From assembly GCA_965116155.1 (NCBI GenBank), contig OZ220488.1:992001-1056000 (forward strand): 64,000 bases of DNA, given 5' to 3'. The translations under genes and the position numbers were made by a program. Under the pieces are notes generated by a model. The model saw only the letters and a list, made by a program, of their open reading frames with translations. It ran no database searches and was not told the DNA's origin. Below, in pieces: positions 61,136 through 64,000 of this stretch; the first letter of the stretch is position 1; every line of letters starts with the position of its first letter. This DNA comes from G965116155 sp965116155. Its GTDB lineage: Bacteria > Bdellovibrionota > Bdellovibrionia > Bdellovibrionales > UBA1609.

Positions 61136-61984
61136 TTAAAGCTCCTTAGCAATAGATAACGACTGCGCTCTAATAAAATCCTGAGTCTGTTTTTTAAATT
61201 GGCTGAGCTCCTTTAACACATTGCCCCTGCCACGATCGAGCTGCCAATCTTTTGCAAAGGGTTGCTCTATGCCATGCGGCCAAAGCTCTTTAGCATAAGA
61301 CTCTAACAGCATGCTAACGGCTTGGGGTTTTTTAATACCGCGGCTCTGTAAGTACGTAAGTTGCAAAGGATCTAAGCTGCCAAAGCTTGCACCATGGGCC
61401 GCCTTAACATCGCTCGATAAAACCTGCAAATTGGGCAAGCTCTGTGCCCGGGCGCGGTTCATTACCATAAAGTGTGCCCTTTGTTTGGAGTCAGCTTGGG
61501 TGATGTTTTTTTCAATAACTTGATCGGTTTTTAAAAAAAACTGCGCCTCATCTAAAGCCAACACCTTAAATACTTGATCACTAAAACTATGCGAAGCCCT
61601 GTGGCACAAGGTACTGCGTATATTAACCTCACGCGCCTGCCCCAAAGCCCCAAAGCCGTTAATGTTTATAGCGGATCTTGCGCCCAAAAGCGTGGCACTA
61701 ATTCTTAAAGACACGCGCTTAGGGTTGTTGATCATAATAAAAAAATTCGCCTCAGCATCGGGGTGGATCAAAAACTCTACCACGCCGTTTTCTGTTACGC
61801 CCTCTTCAAAGTGCAAAATAACATTTGACTGTGTTTTAGGGAACAAGTGGAACACCCTTTTAAAGTCTGTATCAAAACCTGGTGCTGGCACTGAGGCCCA
61901 GATCCAATGGCATCTGTCCCCGTGATTGCGCGCCTGGAGGGTGATATCTTCTGAATCGTAACAGTCCAAAAAAACGGGGTTCAT
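61136..61984 (-). CDS. sufD: Fe-S assembly scaffold protein SufD
   Basis: 282 residues, shorter than E. coli SufD (423). The beta-helix core and the C-terminal KAAHGASFGSLDPLQLTYLQSRG pattern are typical of SufB/SufD. It forms the SufBC2D scaffold in the cytoplasm. ATGA overlap with sufC. Confidence 0.9.
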   Translation of the reverse strand: MNPVFLDCYDSEDITLQARNHGDRCHWIWASVPAPGFDTDFKRVFHLFPKTQSNVILHFEEGVTENGVVEFLIHPDAEANFFIMINNPKRVSLRISATLLGARSAININGFGALGQAREVNIRSTLCHRASHSFSDQVFKVLALDEAQFFLKTDQVIEKNITQADSKQRAHFMVMNRARAQSLPNLQVLSSDVKAAHGASFGSLDPLQLTYLQSRGIKKPQAVSMLLESYAKELWPHGIEQPFAKDWQLDRGRGNVLKELSQFKKQTQDFIRAQSLSIAKEL

Positions 61985-62730
61985 TTTATTGCCTTATAGC
62001 CTTGGGTAAGAATATTGCGCCCCAATTCTAAGCCACCACTTTGTACAATGGTGCCCTGGTCTATAATGTGTACCTTTTGAGGCTGAATCTCATCCAGTAG
62101 CTTAGGGTAATGGGTGATGAGCAAAATGGCGTTTTCAGCATTGTGGTACTTTCGAACCCCGCTTGCCACAAAACTAAGCGCATCAGCATCTAGACCGGAG
62201 TCGGTTTCGTCTAACAAAGCAAGACGCGGGCGTAAGATCAACATCTGCAATATTTCGTTGCGCTTTTTTTCGCCACCCGAAAAGCCCTCGTTTAAATTGC
62301 GGTCTAAAAAGCTCTTGTCCAAGCCAAGGCTTATGGCTTGTTTTTGTACCAAGGCTCTAAATTGCTCCTTATCTAAGGCCTGCACCCCTTGGTGTTGGCA
62401 CATGTTTTTAAAGGCCGTAAACAAAAACTCAAAATTATTAAGCCCGCCCACCTCAACCGGATACTGGTAGGCCAAAAATATCCCCATTAAAGCGCGCTCG
62501 CTTGGCTCTGTGTCTGTAAGGTCTATGGTTTGTAGGTCTTTCTCCCACTTGATACTGCCTTTAGTAACTTCGTACGCCGGATGCCCGGTTATAATGTGCG
62601 CTAAGGAGCTTTTGCCCGATCCATTGGGGCCTATTAACGCATGCACCTCGCCAGGCTTAATGCTTAAACTTAGCCCCTTTAAAACCTGCGCGCCCTCAAT
62701 TTGTGCATGTAGATCGCAAATTTCTAGCAT
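61981..62730 (-). CDS. sufC: Fe-S assembly ATPase SufC
   Basis: 249 residues: Walker A GPNGSGKSS, the SufC-type signature FSGGEKKRNEILQM and Walker B LALLDETDSGLDAD. It powers conformational change of SufBD. 31 bases separate it from sufB. Confidence 0.96.
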   Translation of the reverse strand: MLEICDLHAQIEGAQVLKGLSLSIKPGEVHALIGPNGSGKSSLAHIITGHPAYEVTKGSIKWEKDLQTIDLTDTEPSERALMGIFLAYQYPVEVGGLNNFEFLFTAFKNMCQHQGVQALDKEQFRALVQKQAISLGLDKSFLDRNLNEGFSGGEKKRNEILQMLILRPRLALLDETDSGLDADALSFVASGVRKYHNAENAILLITHYPKLLDEIQPQKVHIIDQGTIVQSGGLELGRNILTQGYKAIK

Positions 62731-62761
62731 ATGTTTTGCCTTTAATAACCTATTTGATAAC

Positions 62762-64000
62762 CTAGCCTACGCTATTTTCTAATTTCATCTCTATCAAGTT
62801 TACAGCCTCTACAGAAAATTCTAACGGCAACTGTTTAAACACTTTTTGGCAAAACCCGTTCACCAAAAGCGATACCGCTTGCTCGGTATTAAGGCCCCTA
62901 GTGTTTAAATAAAACAACTGCTCCTCACTCAGTTTAGATGTAGAGGCTTCATGCTCCACCACGGCTGTTGGGTTTTTTATATCCAACCTAGGGTATGTGT
63001 TTGCCTGGCTGTTATCGCCCACGAGCATCGAGTCGCACTGCGAATAGTTGCGCGCGTTTTTAGCAGACGGCATCACCTTAACCATCCCCCGGTAGCTATT
63101 TACCGATTGGTCGGTGCTGATACCCTTTGAAACAATGGTGCTCTTGGTGTTAGGGCCTATGTGGATCATTTTTGTGCCCGTGTCGGCTTGCATATAATCA
63201 TGGGTCAAAGCAACAGAATAAAACTTGCCCACGCTGCCCTCGCCTTGCAAAATAACACTTGGGTACTTCCAAGTAATGGCAGACCCAGACTCCACCTGGG
63301 TCCACGAAATGCACGCCCTACGCCCCGCGCATTTGCCGCGTTTGGTTACAAAGTTATACACACCCCCGCGGCCTTCTTTGTCGCCCGTGTACCAGTTTTG
63401 CACCGTGCTGTAACGTATTGTTGCGTCTTCCAAGGCCACAAGTTCTACCACAGCGGCATGCAACTGATGCTCGTCACGCTGGGGGGCTGTGCAGCCTTCT
63501 AAATAATTCACAAACCCGCCCTCTTCAGCCACAACCAAAGTGCGCTCAAACTGGCCCGTGCCCGCAGCATTAATACGAAAATACGTAGACAAATCAATAG
63601 GGCACCTCACGCCCTTGGGAATATAACAAAAAGACCCATCCGTAAAAACCGCCGCATTAAGAGCCGCATAAAAATTATCCGTATACGGCACAACGCTGCC
63701 AAAGTATTTTTTTACCAAGTCCGGATGCTTTTGTATGGCCTCTGAAATAGAGCAAAATATGACCCCGTGTTTTGCTAGCAAATCCCCATGGGTTGTGCCC
63801 AAAGACACGCTGTCAAAAACCAAATCAAAAGCTACGCCCAGTTTTTTAGGATCGCTCTTAACTCCGGTAATGCGCTTTTGCTCACTAATGGGTATGCCTA
63901 AGCGTTTAAAAGTTTTAAGCAGCTCTGGCGAAAGTTCGTCCAAGCTTTTGGGGGCCTTTTTTTGCTTGGGAGCCGAGTAGTAGCTGATTTTATTAAAATC
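62762..64000 (-). CDS. sufB: Fe-S assembly scaffold protein SufB, 3' part (start outside window)
   Basis: 413 codons are in view and the frame is open to the window edge. It begins inside DFNKISYYSAPKQKKAPKSL, a well conserved SufB stretch, so about 60-80 N-terminal residues are missing. The core includes SYRGMVKVMPSAKNARNYSQCDSML (given by position 63000-63080) and the C-terminal EHEASTSKLSEEQLFYLNTRG. It is the cluster scaffold of the SUF system. Confidence 0.95.
   Translation of the reverse strand, partial: DFNKISYYSAPKQKKAPKSLDELSPELLKTFKRLGIPISEQKRITGVKSDPKKLGVAFDLVFDSVSLGTTHGDLLAKHGVIFCSISEAIQKHPDLVKKYFGSVVPYTDNFYAALNAAVFTDGSFCYIPKGVRCPIDLSTYFRINAAGTGQFERTLVVAEEGGFVNYLEGCTAPQRDEHQLHAAVVELVALEDATIRYSTVQNWYTGDKEGRGGVYNFVTKRGKCAGRRACISWTQVESGSAITWKYPSVILQGEGSVGKFYSVALTHDYMQADTGTKMIHIGPNTKSTIVSKGISTDQSVNSYRGMVKVMPSAKNARNYSQCDSMLVGDNSQANTYPRLDIKNPTAVVEHEASTSKLSEEQLFYLNTRGLNTEQAVSLLVNGFCQKVFKQLPLEFSVEAVNLIEMKLENSVG

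Overview
The window looks like chromosome from a Gram-negative bacterium with an outer membrane: Pal, DUF4398 and CpoB/YbgF, several lipoproteins, DsbD, an RND pump and SecG are all present. Several features recall Bdellovibrionota or another former deltaproteobacterial lineage: an FHA-GGDEF protein with the layout of Bdellovibrio DgcB, a DUF4398 gene beside pal, a DUF1844 protein and an AgmX/TonB-like C-terminal domain. That placement is inference, at moderate confidence. No rRNA, tRNA or CRISPR array was seen.

Layout. 1-8.8 kb: 5' part of dsbD (minus), an RND permease (plus), then a minus-strand run of trypsin-like protease, lipoprotein, coiled-coil protein and FHA-GGDEF cyclase. 9-13 kb: fused peptide ABC ATPase, AGCS symporter, nitroreductase. 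13.5-21.7 kb: Prc protease, cpoB-DUF4398-pal (minus), diverging from tsaD-dapA-dapB-transaldolase-comF (plus). 21.8-36 kb: an accessory zone with two large VWA/Ig surface-protein paralogues, Fic, an IS3-family element, HtrA/DegQ, an AbiEi-AbiEii toxin-antitoxin pair, a 625-residue exported ankyrin protein and an inactive-looking M48 homologue. 36-44.6 kb: TonB-like protein, SecG, tmk-holB, a Na/Pi symporter, an exported protein of unknown function and MscS. 44.7-50.7 kb: a second accessory zone with a Rpn-type nuclease, two exported ankyrin paralogues, a NYN protein and a HigBA-like pair. 51-64 kb: beta-oxidation (fadJ-type and thiolase), malic enzyme, hflX-gmk, and nfu with sufS-sufD-sufC-sufB (sufB runs off the end).

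The most striking feature is between the genes. Most gaps hold mosaic nested palindromes. The stems differ completely from copy to copy, yet each is perfectly self-complementary, while the short unpaired linkers and the outer borders are conserved. They often begin at, or within a few bases of, stop codons and lie between convergent genes. They also supply the C-terminal codons of several proteins. The IS3 element sits inside one copy, with a 3-bp target duplication that can be read against an intact copy elsewhere. A second theme is pure polypyrimidine short tandem repeats (CTTTT, CTTT, CTCTT on the coding strand) upstream of three genes for exported proteins, as expected of phase-variable loci.
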